DNA of 64,000 nt, taken from positions 139,994,364-140,058,363 of the forward strand of contig JBOZIK010000001.1 in the NCBI GenBank assembly GCA_051453625.1, given 5' to 3'. The first letter of the stretch is position 1. Every line of letters starts with the position of its first letter. The position numbers and the translations under genes were made by a program. Below are positions 1 through 11,680 of the stretch, one piece after another. The notes beneath the pieces were generated by a model, which made no database searches, was not told the origin of the DNA, and saw only the letters and a list, made by a program, of their open reading frames with translations. Source of the stretch: Welwitschia mirabilis (taxonomy: Eukaryota > Gnetophyta > Gnetopsida > Welwitschiales).

Positions 1-619
1 TAGGAAATAAATTATTCATCAAAATGGCTTAGAATAAAAAATTCTCTTAATCATCTGTTATGTTTGTATGTGATTTAATAAACATTTTTTTAAGGGTTAG
101 AAAAACCAAAAGATTGGAAACTAATCAAAAAAAATTTAAAAAAGGTACAAATTATTGGAATAATTCCTATTAATTTGTAATTACTAGCTTTTAAAATTTT
201 CAACTTACGACCTTTTATTCATGTATTGAAGTTGTAAGGTGTTTTTTAACTTAATAGTATACTATGATTAACAAAGTAGTAGCTGTGATTTCTTGATTCT
301 CTTAAAGAATTATGTTACATATATTAAGTCCTACATTATTTCCCCTTAGTTTTCTTAAAAGATTCTAATTATGATATACATTTATATAAATTGCAAAACA
401 GTCTAAATATAAAGGTTTATATACCTAGCTTAAAACTTAAATCACATCCATTTGTTCACATATCTAGCATCTTAAATTCTGATCTTACATAGTCATTGTA
501 TTTTCTATCTCCATTTCCTATTCATACTTAAAAATCTAATCTGATATAATAGGTTTACAACAAATAACATTATGAAATAATTTTGTTATCTTCTTGGAAA
601 CATTCTAATGTTCTAGAGA

Positions 620-670
620 TTTTCTCATCACTTTGTGGTTGTGAGTTCAATTCTTAAAAGACTCTTTCAA
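620..670 (+). repeat. Possible SINE box-B relic
   Basis: The segment at 641-653 (gtgagttcaattc) resembles a polymerase III B box and is preceded by CTCATCACTTTGTGG, which resembles the spacing seen in the better copies at 1.04 kb and 2.56 kb. Too little is left to define ends, so this is tentative. Confidence 0.25.
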
Positions 671-1039
671 CTTAAAAAAAAATGGTTAATATATCATGTA
701 CTAATAATCATTTTTCAAATAAATAATAAATACAATTAATCTATAAAGTTGAGCTCAATTAGTCCCTTATTTTGATTAATGTTATATTAATATCTATTTA
801 CGAAAACATCAAAATATCTTATTTTATTTAAAATAAAATAGTTACCTTTTCATTTTATTTTCCTTTTTTATATATCATGTTTTTATTAAAAAGTAATATA
901 CTTACAAACAAAGGTGTTGATTCCATCTTAACTCTATGCTTTTTTTTAAAAAAATCTTATTTGTCTTAATATCTTAACCATCTTTGTAACCTTATTTCAA
1001 TCATGCTAAACTCTCTAAAGTATTTTACTAGTGGAGCAA

Positions 1040-1200
1040 GATCCCAACTAGTGAGGCATTTGTCCGTCATTTACGATGTCATGTGTTCAATTCTTTGGGT
1101 ACCCTCCTTGGCACATGATAAGGCCATGATAGTAATTAAATCATTTGGTTGTTTGACAATGTTGCTTGTACTTTGAGGGAAAGACCTATTCAGTAAATTT
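1040..1200 (+). mobile_element. tRNA-derived SINE relic
   Basis: An A-box-like run (actagtgaggcatttgtccg, from 1047) is followed about 25 bp later by a B-box-like run (gtgttcaattc, 1083-1093). This is the spacing of an internal polymerase III promoter of tRNA origin. The same two blocks recur inverted at 1.69-1.80 kb, which supports a dispersed SINE family over a chance match. Ends and target duplications are not visible. Confidence 0.45.
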
Positions 1201-1689
1201 CTTAAGTTTGACTTTTCCTTTTAAAGTCTTTTTGTAGTTTATTATCATATAATTTCCAATAAATGAATGCAAAATCCTCTAATATACATTGAGCATCTAA
1301 TCTAGCTAACATTAGTATGCATCATCTGTAAAACTCTAGTAATTAATTATATAAGAAATATATAAATAATAAGATGTATTATAATGTATAGATTAATTAA
1401 ATCATACATTTGGATGATCATGGTTAGTATACTTTTAGGGGAGAGGTATAGTCATCAAAAGTTTTAAATTCAACATTCCCCCATCTAGGGCTTGCACAAT
1501 TATAGAATGTTTGATATTTGAATCCTAAATAATAACTCATATCAATATCATTTTTCCTTGATTCCTCTTAAGAACATCATTAAATTCATTTTAGGTATGT
1601 ATGAATGGATGTTAAACTAAAAAAAAATTTAGTAACCATACCTTCATCTTAAATTATAGTCATCATAATTGCTTAAATAAGTGATTAAT

Positions 1690-1800
1690 TATGGTCATAA
1701 CCTCATAGTGTGCTAAGAAGGACCTTTAAAGATTCAAATCCATGATCTTTTAAATGAAGGACAAGTGTCCTACTAGTTGAACAAATGTTCCAATGGCATT
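1690..1800 (-). mobile_element. tRNA-derived SINE relic, inverted copy
   Basis: On the minus strand the A-box-like block (actagtaggacacttgtcc) lies around 1777-1760 and a B-box-like block (atggatttgaatc) around 1743-1731. Both blocks and their spacing match the plus-strand copy at 1.04 kb. The two copies differ at many positions, so they are old. Confidence 0.45.
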
Positions 1801-2554
1801 TTAGGTATCTATGTTAGGAATAGGAGGGCATCAAACTCCAAAATAAATGTATTATTAAATCAAATCTAAGGTACAAGGGATTACAAATATAGCAAAGGAG
1901 ACAAAGAACCTCAACTCCACAATTATAGCAAATTAATATTGCAAAAGACAAATGAAGTGATTAACATTCATTGGACTTTTCTATCCTTAGATCTATAACT
2001 AAAATGTGGCATCTTTAAAAATTTAATGCTAACTCTTAATGGAAGATCATAGTCATATTATTTTTACTTATTAAAAAAATATTTTACATGGAATAAAGAA
2101 TAAGCAAGTGACGACACCTCTAAATGCACACTAAGGAAATAAATAAATTAGGTTAAATTTGAAGAATGTTATTATTAATGCTTGATTAAAAGCTCTTGCA
2201 GATTTTAGAAATCCATTTTAAGCACTTTAAGTAATTATACACTAATAAAAAACATAGGAAAACGAATCTTCTACACTAAAAAGATGACACTATAGAGAAA
2301 GAAATTCCACATGCTAGAAACATATTCTAATGTTAAGATGTTGATTGATTAGACATCATAAAAAGACTCAAAGTTTTAGAAAAGTTGGATCTTTTTAGAT
2401 TTCCTTTAACATTTGATTCCAACATTATGATAACAACTAGATATTTCAAGACTTTAGAATCATTTTTGTTAATGATGTTATACGCACCTCTAAAAGAAAA
2501 AATAAACCTATCATCTAATGACTTATACAAATTGAAATAAAGAATTCTCCTTAT

Positions 2555-2720
2555 TAGAACATCTCTCTTCCATTAAGAAGGCTATGGGTTTGAATCTTTG
2601 GATGTCTTACGTAGCCATGGTGAGGCACTAGGCATAATGAAAGCATTCATTCATGGTGGTTGTATTTCTAAGGAGAGTTATAGCTACTAAATGTTTTGAG
2701 TTTGATATAATTATTTAAGA
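2555..2720 (+). mobile_element. tRNA-derived SINE relic
   Basis: A B-box-like block (gggtttgaatc, 2586-2596) follows CTCTTCCATTAAGAAGGC, which matches the region before the B box in the other copies. The downstream body (catggtggttgtatttctaa) is repeated in diverged form near 1419-1473 (catggttagtatactttta), so the family body can be traced beyond the tRNA-like head. Confidence 0.4.
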
Positions 2721-3276
2721 AAATTTATGTTATATTTTTAATGTGCTAATAATTATTAAATGTTTCATTCTAAAATATGACTATTTCATTTTTAATAAAA
2801 CATATAAATAAAATTTCATTAAGAAAATATTAATTTATAACCTAGACTAGAGAATCCTATTAGAAGAGATATATTATTATTATTACTTCTTATAGTTTTT
2901 ATTTTTAGTGTTACTTTGATTTCTATTAAATTTCTTATTTTATTTTAAATTTTATTTCTTTATTTTTTAAAAAGCATAATAACTTTTTTAACTAGATGAT
3001 ATGTACTGGTATTTAAGGTTTAATCATAGGACCATTAAGTCCATTAAAGATCCATAGGATTGAAGACGTTCCAACACCACTTAAGCTTGTAGGGAGAAAA
3101 AATTATTGTTATTTTTTAATTGATTCAAAAAAGTAATATTTGTAGTAGAAGATATTTGAAATTTTAAGTTTCATTTTATTTACATTTTTTATTAAAGGTT
3201 GAGGCAATTATTTTACATACAATGTAACATCGTTTCTTATGCATGATCTTATTAAAAATTTAATATAAGATAAATA

Positions 3277-3376
3277 NNNNNNNNNNNNNNNNNNNNNNNN
3301 NNNNNNNNNNNNNNNNNNNNNNNNNNNNNNNNNNNNNNNNNNNNNNNNNNNNNNNNNNNNNNNNNNNNNNNNNNNN
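3277..3376. other. Assembly gap, 100 N
   Basis: A run of exactly 100 N. The nine bases before it (agataaata) are repeated exactly as the first nine bases after it, so the flanking contigs probably overlap and the true gap may be absent. Confidence 0.95.
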
Positions 3377-4399
3377 AGATAAATAGATTGGATGAAATGA
3401 TTTCATTCTTATATTTTATTTTTATTTTAAAGTTTAAATAAACTTGTGACCTATATTAAGATTCTTTTAACATCTTATATTGTTATTTCATATAAAAAAA
3501 TAAATTCTTTTTCTTCTTTTCTCTTTTATAAGTAAGAAATCCCAACACTATCATATTCAAAAGGGCTATGTCTATGCCTACAATCACAAGGATTATGTAG
3601 GGATATGCCCATTCCTAAAACCACAAGGATTATACTCCTTGACCATAAGGAAATTAGTGACTAAATTTAACTAATGAACTAGGTTACTTGCCCTTAAGTA
3701 GATAATAGGTTATTACTTAATCAGAATTTGCTTTACACACACACACATAATTGAAACTATAAAAAATGATATCTTTATAAAAGTGGATCTGCAACATAAT
3801 ACATGATACAAAATTGTTAAAAAATCCTCAACATATTTGTAGGTAAAGAGTTTTTATCATAATACAAACAATGTATTTTATAGTCAAAACTTATTTTTTT
3901 TAATGTGAATTTTTAAAATTTCATGTAAGATTTTTCTTGAGCTTAATAGTGTATGGGGATTTTCTTGTAGTTGGAAGTTCAACTCCTCACTAGAATCAAA
4001 CTGTGATTAGAAATCCTAGTAAGAAAAGAAACCTCACACAAAATTACCATCTCTTAAAAGAAATTATTTCTCAAAAATAAACATCGTAAATGTCATCATT
4101 TTCTTCTATTTTACTTAAAACTAATATCTTGTTAAATATAGTAAAAATTATTGGAACTAACTACAACAAATTTACCTTATTTCTATGAAGTTTAAATTTA
4201 ACCACAAATTCAACTATCTGTAAGTGTGTCTTATTTTTCCTTATACATGTCATTTGATTGCTTAAGTTTCTAGGGGATATACTTAAATATACCTATAGTT
4301 AAATATACTCATAGATAATTTCATCACATACCACTACATCACATGCAAACACAATCAACATAAATACAAAAAGGGAAAAAAAAAAATTTCCTTCACATG
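3377..4399. other. A+T-rich non-coding DNA
   Basis: No coding or repeat structure is recognised apart from a short (AC)n run near 3734-3746. Stops occur in all frames. Confidence 0.55.
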
Positions 4400-4439
4400 C
4401 CATTGGTGGCTTTCATTATTTTTCCTTTAGCACCATAGA

Positions 4440-4771
4440 AGATAATGTAAAGCCTTTTCCATTTATCACCATCTTTTCTGATAGAAAGGCGATAGACACA
4501 GAGCTTACAGATGCTTCGTTTTTCTCTTGAGCTTCAACTTGCTAAGCAATGGTCATTATAAATTTCTTCTACAAGGATATCATAGAAATGTAAGAAGTGA
4601 GAAAGAGCAAAGTAGCACTTGTTATAGTTGGAGAAGCAACTAAGATATGAGTCGTGAGACGAGCAACTGCAGAGGCTCTGAAGGCGTGCGACAAATTGAG
4701 GTGTAGTGTAACTAAAGATCTATCGTGGGAGAGAGAGGGAATTCTTCCATGTCATAGATCAGCGAATTGAG
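4440..4771. other. Less decayed unidentified sequence, left of the TRIM
   Basis: Base composition here is visibly richer in G and C than the surroundings and CpG is retained (for example near 4641-4700). A short open plus-strand segment beginning near 4641 (residues ATAEALKACDKLR) runs for about forty codons before a stop close to 4770. I do not recognise the product. With the similar segment at 5278-5402 it may be the remains of a host gene or its untranslated region that the TRIM entered. Confidence 0.3.
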
Positions 4772-4970
4772 TGACGCAGGAATTTAAGTGGCATAAGGGG
4801 TGTTGTCCCACAATGGAAAATATAAGTGTGTATTATCCCACATTGATAAAATAAAAGGCCTTCGGCATGCATATAAAGCTAATAAGTCACTCCACTCATT
4901 GACAATTGGTTTTGGGTTGGAACCTCACTTGGGTTTATATGTACTTGGGTCAAATTATGAAATTCTATTA
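4772..4970 (+). repeat. TRIM 5' LTR
   Basis: It is homologous to 5091-5277 over nearly its full length, including the shared blocks 'cattgataaaataaaaggc' (here) and 'caattggttttgggttgga'. The start is uncertain because about 30 bp at the 5' end have diverged. Confidence 0.7.
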
Positions 4971-4982
4971 TGGTGTCAGAGC
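4971..4982 (+). promoter_or_regulatory. TRIM primer binding site
   Basis: TGGTGTCAGAGC lies immediately after the left LTR. It is complementary, with one difference, to the 3' end of plant initiator methionine tRNA, which primes minus-strand synthesis. Confidence 0.75.
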
Positions 4983-5079
4983 ATATTTCTCTTGAGTCAT
5001 CACAATAATGAACGGCATGGTCATTATACCTTCTTGACATGATTAACTGTATCCTGTGTTTAGCTTGGTTAGCCTACAC

Positions 5080-5090
5080 TTGAAGGGGCA
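5080..5090 (+). promoter_or_regulatory. TRIM polypurine tract
   Basis: The short run containing gaagggg lies directly before the right LTR, the expected place for plus-strand priming. Confidence 0.5.
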
Positions 5091-5277
5091 TGTGGAAAAT
5101 ATAAGTGGGTGTTGTCCCACAGTGGAAAATATAAGTGGGTATTATCCCACATTAATAAAATAAAAGGCTTGAGCATGCATATAAAGTTAGTAAGTCACTC
5201 AACTCATTACCAATTGGTTTTGGGTTGGAACTTCACTTGGTTTTATATATGCTCAGGCCTAATTATGAGATGTAACA
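5091..5277 (+). repeat. TRIM 3' LTR
   Basis: It begins TGTGGAAAAT and ends TGTAACA, giving the usual TG...CA ends. It is homologous to 4772-4970. Confidence 0.7.
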
Positions 5278-5402
5278 GAGGTGGTAGAAGAATGGAAATG
5301 CAGGGCCAAAGTAATCGAAAGGGGAAAAGAATTGCCAGGCTGATATTGAGCCCTGCTAATCTCAAGGTCTTCCCTGAATGGCCGGCAGAGCTTCGGAGCT
5401 GA
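5278..5402 (+). other. Unidentified open segment right of the TRIM
   Basis: About 40 codons are open here, with Met at 5292 and a stop at 5400-5402. The product is basic, then hydrophobic (it includes KRIARLILSPANLKVF and ends PEWPAELRS). Base composition is much less A+T-biased than the surroundings and no transposon family is recognised. It could be a surviving piece of a host exon; the first part of the longer open frame is only TRIM LTR sequence. No function can be assigned. Confidence 0.3.
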
Positions 5403-5648
5403 GATTTGACACTAGAGAGATATTTACAATGTAAATAGATAAAACTATCCTATATAACATACTATTATCCCAGGTAGCTTTGCTGTCACAGAAGGATTAT
5501 ACGACATTTGCAAGAAAAGGTACACCATCTTAGAAAAAGCATCAAACAATTCATCGAGAAGAACATTATCTCTAAAATGATCCCTTATCTCTTCTCTCAC
5601 ACTTGCAATCCTTATCTACTACCATATTTTCTATTTTCTAATCCCTTT

Positions 5649-5721
5649 CTAATATCTAATACTTTCATGTTGGATTCATTCATTCTAATATCTAAGTACT
5701 TTCATGTCAGAATCATTCATT
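5649..5721 (+). repeat. Tandem duplication, 36-37 bp x 2
   Basis: The unit beginning ctaatatctaatactttcat (5649-5684) is followed directly by a second copy (5685-5721) with few differences. Both end attcattcatt or atcattcatt. Confidence 0.75.
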
Positions 5722-6341
5722 AACAAAATACATTATGAAATCCTTATACTAGTCTAGGTCTTATTCATTAACAAATGTGTTTGATTAGCAAGGATTTCTA
5801 CCATTTAGTAGAAGATCTACCCTAAGATAGCAAGTCAATAAGAGATGACTCAAAAGGAACTGCATCTTTAAATTTTGGTGTTTTCCAAAAAATCACTTTG
5901 TAAGATGAATGCTTTGTAGATGTTTCTTGCTTATTCTCTATCTTGATTTTTTATTTGTAAAGGGTTCTTATAATGGAATTGAAGACATTTCTTCCTGCAA
6001 ATAGGAAAAGAAAAATTTCTGTGTGAATATAGTACCATTAATATAAATCTTGCTTAAAAACAATTGCGATATTAGGCTGAAAAAGTATTCAAGCTGCAAA
6101 AACATCTAGAACAAAGCATGATTTTAGAAATTTTGAAAACAAGGAATGAGTTTAAAAATATGGATTTAGTAGATTTAATGTTTATAAATAGAGAAATCTC
6201 TTGTCCCCAAAGTTGGATACAACTCTTGTAAAGTGGGTGCTTGAATAGGAGCATCAAGGGATATGGATATGATTAACATAAGACATGATAACAGTAAAGG
6301 CTAAAACATTTTATACCTTATTAAATATTCATGTTGATAAC

Positions 6342-6383
6342 AAAAAAAAGAAAAAAAGAAAAAAGAAAAAAAGAAGAAGAAAA
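6342..6383 (+). repeat. Pure A/G tract
   Basis: Forty-two consecutive purines, mostly A with scattered G and ending in gaagaagaaaa. It could be the decayed A-rich tail of a retroposon, but no body with matching structure was recognised next to it. Confidence 0.6.
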
Positions 6384-7704
6384 TAAAATTTTTCTCTAAT
6401 GAATGGCTCAATGCATTTTAAACTAGACACAGTTTCAAGTAGATTAAAACATATTGGGAAACAAGCTTTGTGGATATTCCATTCCACGATTGTAAGAGGC
6501 TTTAGGTAAGCATCATATGTAGGATGTTTTTAATATGCATGAAAGTGGATTGTTTTATTCCATGGCTCCAAACCATACCATTATCATAAATCAAATCAAA
6601 AGTCCAAAAAGGGGAAAAAAATGAAATCCATTTAATAGTTTTTCTTGCTACAAATGCGAATGATCTAAAAAGGTTTAAGCTCTTTTTCATCAGACATTGT
6701 AAAATACTATAATGCTTTTAAAAAATTACAAAATAATTAGGATTTTGTTATGTATATAACAAGGAATATTGAATGATAATATCACTTTTCTAGGAGTGGA
6801 TTTTGAAGATTCATTTAAAAGTGTGATTACAAAATTAACACATTCTTCTATTCCTTGTTAATGTAGACATAATTTGGGAAGAATAGAAATTACTCTTAGA
6901 GAGATTTTTATCTCTTATCTCCAAATAACATTTTAAAATTAAATTAATTGATGTAGGAATTATTGCTTCATTTAAGCATCATTACATAAGAATGCAACTT
7001 TAGTTTGCTTTTGTGACACCCTATCTTTAGCTACTCTAATTAAGCACTATTTAATTTTTTTCCTTTGTCTTTTATATTCTTTTATTCTTTAATATTACTA
7101 TCTAATAGACATAGTGGAATCTAGGTTCAAATTTTACTTACTCCTTTATTAGCACTTTTATGTTTTAAGAAAAATAAATCATGTTATTATATACTTATCT
7201 ATAATTAATTCTTAAGTTATTTTGGTTTAGAAACAATAGTGATGTTATAAGTTTATGTCCTTCATTTGTTCCTAGTTTTTTATCACATAGAAATATATCT
7301 TGTCAATAATTGAGGAGAAGTAAACTTATTATAAATGTACACATATAAGTTTAAGGGTAATACATAACCAACATAATAGGATTTTCAACTCCCATTAATG
7401 GTAATTCAACTTAATATTCAGCTACCCTCTAGATGTGAATTGGTTCTACTTTAGGTTCTAGACAATAAAAATATGATTGGATTCAACTCTATAGGCTTTT
7501 ACTTCATCTCAATAAACCTTTAATAGAAGTGATAGGTAGTCTTTGAGGTGGATGCATGCTTACAAATAAGCCTCACTTCATTGAAGTATCTTTGGATGGT
7601 GCAACATGATACATCAATTCTAAATGCTTGAGATATTAAGTCTAAGTAAGTTTATCAAGGGGTAGGACAAGAGAGTGATGATAAAATCCACTTCTAGAAG
7701 GGTA

Positions 7705-7747
7705 TTATATCTATACTTATATCTATATCTATATATACATATATATA
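7705..7747 (+). repeat. TATC/TA microsatellite
   Basis: Imperfect repeats of tatatc passing into (ta)n. Confidence 0.65.
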
Positions 7748-8845
7748 AAATGCAATTCAACCTACCTTGGTGACAAAATCTAAGGATGGAAATGATCATT
7801 ATTAGAATTATCTTGATTTAGTCTTGTTTAATGAATACAATAAATAAATGCATGCATATAATTTTAACTAATGTGGATATCTAATGGATTATTTACCTAG
7901 TTATAATAATTCTAATCATTAGGTTCATTTTATAGAAATAATCATACAAAAGAAAATAAGCATACTAGAACATCTCTATATTCAAGATTATGATAATCAA
8001 AATCTAAATAAAGGAAATATCACTTTTTTTTCCTAACTGAATGAAGAAAATATTATGTTCTTTTCTTTTAATAATAATAAAAATATTTTAAATATATTAA
8101 ATCGTATCCTAGTAATGTACTTAAAGAAACTAAACCATACTTAGAGCTATGCCAATCCTAGAAACTTTATTCCATGCTCATGTGAGAATTTCCATGAATT
8201 GCTGTAATGGAGGTAAAGAAAAAAAAAAGTATAACTCAGGCATAATTTTCAAGATATAAATCTCTATCTATGATTTATATGGATATATTATCATTAATAA
8301 AATAAGTGATAAGCGAAAAGTTATTTATGTTACTTAAAATACTAAGGTGAAGATTCTTATAAGCATCCATATTCAAACCGAGATAAAGGTAAAAATGGAA
8401 AAAAGGGTATTTCTACAAATAAAATATTATTTGTGGGTAATTTAACTTAAATTTTCTAATAGAAAATTCAAATTCCCTATAAAATTTATGTAATGATTTT
8501 TCTATAATTTGATTCATTAATTATAACATTTTTGAGCTCTAATAAAACTTTATAGTCAAAAATTAAGAATTGATTAATTATAAAGTAAAAAATAAGTTAT
8601 AGTAGTTTTTTATAAACTAAACACATAATAGGATCCTCAAAATCTAATTCAAACTATCTTTAAATTCTAAAAATATTATTTAAAATGTTATCTTTGAAGT
8701 TTAAAAACTCTCAAATTTTCTAAGATTATAGTCTTATCATACTATACTAAAATGTCCATAACTTTCAAAATACTTTGAGTTTTTCAAAGATTTAAGATGT
8801 TTTAAAAAGCTTATTTAATTTCATATAATTTAAGATTCTAAATTT

Positions 8846-8945
8846 NNNNNNNNNNNNNNNNNNNNNNNNNNNNNNNNNNNNNNNNNNNNNNNNNNNNNNN
8901 NNNNNNNNNNNNNNNNNNNNNNNNNNNNNNNNNNNNNNNNNNNNN
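8846..8945. other. Assembly gap, 100 N
   Basis: Exactly 100 N. The seven bases before it (taaattt) are repeated directly after it, suggesting that the contigs overlap. Confidence 0.95.
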
Positions 8946-10034
8946 TAAATTTGTAAATATTATTAGAAAATGTTTGTCCTTAATTAATTTAGAGATAATA
9001 ATATGCATTAGAGTTTTAATTAGATAATTTGATTTATAGACAGCTTCATAAAATGGCAACCGACTTAGTTTCTGAGGGTGACCGAATTATCTTAGAAAAA
9101 ACTATAGTAGAGTTAGATGATTAAATATTCTATTAGAGTGATAAGATTTAAAGGAGAAAAATTAGCTAAGAAAATATTATGTAACCACATCTAATTCTAA
9201 GGGTAATTAAATTCAAAGGAAAGAAAACAATCGAGTTTAGAATGAAAGACAAAATTGTATTATGAGTATGACTTAATTAAAATTAGTTTCTACATGTTAT
9301 GAGGATGTCCACAGATTGTCATGTGGATGACCTATCTAGAATCAAGATCTGTGCTAGTTAATGGTGACTAAGAATTTTCAAGAGAATGACCAATGTTAAA
9401 TTTGAAGAAATAGTTTGTGTGATTTATAAGGGTAACTGAGCAAATGTTAAGGTTAATCAAACCTATAACTTTATTAGCCATTAGAGCACATCATACTTTT
9501 TAAAGTGGATCTAAGAAATAAAGATTCACACTACATCTTTTAAATGATCGTTTTTAGTCTATTCTATTTAAAATAATTTTTCAATAAGATTTGGTTACTC
9601 ATCTTACTCTAAAAAAGGTTTACTATGATTGAAAGTAACAACTTCTGAATAAATTATAGTATTTCTCTCTTATACTGTTATACTTAGTAATCATTATTAA
9701 GCATCTTGTCCCATCCAACTATAGAGAGTTAAATTTTGTACTACAATCTTGGATCACATTTGTACACCTTTGCACATTCCAAACTCTCTTCCTTCTTGCA
9801 GTTGTGGATGAATCCTAAAATCCACTATTGGTTGTAAAAGGTTATTGGTAAGATTAAAAACCATTAGTTATGATTAAGATATTCCAACTTAAGACATAAT
9901 AGCTAAAAGATAAAAGGTGATAACTCTCCACCATTATAAACCTATGCTTTTTCTTATTTTATCAAGTTTTAATAGATTAAGTTATTTTGACTTATTTGAG
10001 CTTCAAAGTTATCCTAGGATTGATCCTACCATCA
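8946..10034 (+). repeat. Copia 1 5' LTR remnant
   Basis: The 3' end (cctaggattgatcctaccatca) corresponds to the reverse complement of the LTR starts of copia 2 and copia 3 and lies two bases before the primer binding site. Upstream, the sequence carries scattered gggtgacc-type motifs like those in the other LTRs but is too diverged to align by eye. The left end is not found and may lie at or beyond the N run. Confidence 0.4.
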
Positions 10035-10036
10035 AT

Positions 10037-10048
10037 TAATATTAGAGC
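10037..10048 (+). promoter_or_regulatory. Copia 1 primer binding site, decayed
   Basis: TAATATTAGAGC corresponds to the canonical TGGTATCAGAGC with three changes. All three are transitions (G to A twice, C to T once), as expected from deamination in a silenced repeat. Confidence 0.65.
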
Positions 10049-10149
10049 TCTGGTTAAGTAATAAATCCTAAGAAGTATTTACTTCACTACCCTTGAAAAT
10101 GAATTAACCTATTAAAGGCAACTCTATTACTAGGCCATAATTTTTTATT

Positions 10150-11560
10150 GGAATCAACCATGGCTACTGGAAAGCCAAAATGAGACGATGTATTTAGTAT
10201 ATTAATCTAGATTTATGGGAATCAATTACAAATGGATATTCTCTTCTAACTATGGAGGACCCTATAACTAAAACTATATCTTTGAAGAGCAAGGACAAAT
10301 AAACTTCTAAAGAGAAAAATATAGCTTCATGTAACTTTAAGAGTTTAAATACAATCTCTTGTGCCATAGGTCTAGAAGATTTTAAGAGGATAGTAAATTT
10401 CATAATATTAAAGAAAGCATGGGACATACTATAGATAAGCCATAAAGGAATAAGCATGGTAGAATAATGGAAATTGCAAATTATCATCACTCAGTTTGAA
10501 GATCTTCAAATAGAAGGTCATTGTAAAGTATTAATGATTTCTTTGTAAAACTAATTAATATTGTAAATTTAATGGGTGTATTACATTAATAGATTGAAGA
10601 ATCAAGAGTATCTCATAAAGACTTAAGATCTATACCAAAGATATTTAAATCTATGGTCACTACTATTAAATAAACTAAGGACTTGAACAACATGAAGATG
10701 GATGAACTTTCAGGACACCTGTATACCTTTGAACTAAAGTTTGAAAATTGAAGAAGAAATGTATATCATTATTTATCACTCATGAACATGTTAATGACAA
10801 AGAATGATCTCATTAAAAATTAAATAGTGATGATGAAGTGACTCTTCTAGTTAGAAAGTTCAAAAGGTTGATATAATATAAACACAATGGAAGTTAATCT
10901 AGAAGACCTCTAAAAAGGAGGGATGAAGAAAAATGAAATAATTAGTACTATTCATGTAAAGGTTTTAGTCATAAATCAAATGTTTTCCTAAACAATAGGA
11001 AAGAAGATATAATAGAAAAGACAAAAAAGTGTTATTAGTAAATTGAAATGATGATGAAAGTGAAAGTGATCTCAACTCAGAACCTAAAAAAGGCAAAATC
11101 TCTCTCATGTCTTTCATTGATGAAAAGGCATGTAACTCATCCCCTCATGATTCTTTTAATTTGAAGAATATCTTAATGAAATATAACTATAACTTTATAT
11201 GGAAGTTAAAATTTACCTCTCAAAATAAACAATCTAGAAAAAGATAATAAAATCTTAACTGAGAAGCTAAAAGCTAAAGAAAAAGAAATTGAGGATTTAA
11301 AATGTAGACTTAAGTAGAATCCTAAAACTTCTTGGGAGTTATGTGCCTATAAAGAAAAGAGTTAAAAAACTAAAAGAATCACAAATTAGATCAATACCTG
11401 ATCCAATTAGGTCATAGGCCATAGATCTATAAACAAATTTACTTCAAGGTGCTCTCTAGTGAACATCACTTCTCATTATTGCAACAAAAGAGGTTAGTCC
11501 AAGACAGATTGTGTTTTTTACAAAAATTACTTACATTATCTTATGCTAGGCAGTAATATA
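10150..11560 (+). pseudogene. Copia 1 gag remnant
   Basis: It encodes the capsid-nucleocapsid part of a copia polyprotein, which packages element RNA. The reading is broken by stops and frameshifts but shows the usual UBN2/retrotran-gag pattern: a GYWKAKM-like start near 10.17 kb, a KKAWDIL-like block near 10.41 kb, FEDLQIEGH near 10.5 kb and KDLNNMKMDEL near 10.68 kb. A first zinc knuckle at 10946-10987 reads YYSCKGFSHKSNVF, so its first and last Cys are lost. A second, near 11470-11511, has a stop in place of its His. It continues into the protease. Confidence 0.7.
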
Positions 11561-11680
11561 AATTATCTCTAAAACTTGTGGAAAATATCAAAAACAACAA
11601 ATGCATAATGTGGATACTAAAATCCTCCATAAATAATTTTCTTATTCAAACTATCCTAAAGGTTGCTAATCATACTTTGT

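Larger units (their letters stand above)
1..3276. other. A+T-rich non-coding DNA with SINE relics
   Basis: No reading frame here resembles a known protein; the longest open frames are below 70 codons and rich in Phe, Ile, Lys and Asn, as expected by chance in A+T-rich DNA. The only structure I can support is a set of short tRNA-like segments listed separately. The stretch ends at a run of N. Confidence 0.6.
4772..5277 (+). mobile_element. TRIM (terminal-repeat retrotransposon in miniature)
   Basis: Two direct repeats of about 190 bp (4772-4970 and 5091-5277) bracket only about 110 bp. The left repeat is followed at once by TGGTGTCAGAGC (4971-4982), one base from the usual plant initiator-Met tRNA primer binding site. 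The right repeat is preceded by a purine-rich tract (ttgaaggggca, 5080-5090). These are the defining parts of an LTR element too small to encode protein. The repeats contain a tandem 'gtggaaaatataagtggg' block followed by a wtattatcccac motif. No clean target duplication was found. Such elements depend on proteins supplied by other retrotransposons. Confidence 0.75.
5403..8845. other. A+T-rich non-coding DNA
   Basis: No protein similarity is recognised in any frame. Contained structures (a 36-bp tandem duplication, a purine tract and a TATC-rich microsatellite) are listed separately. The several 60-70-codon open frames look like chance. Confidence 0.5.

Noticed and set aside
1083-1093. tRNA gene
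   Set aside because: Only A- and B-box-like blocks are present; no cloverleaf with acceptor stem can be folded, so a SINE relic is the better reading.
4772-5277. Two tandem genes suggested by similar open frames at 4800 and 5109
   Set aside because: Their likeness is due to the direct LTRs of the TRIM.
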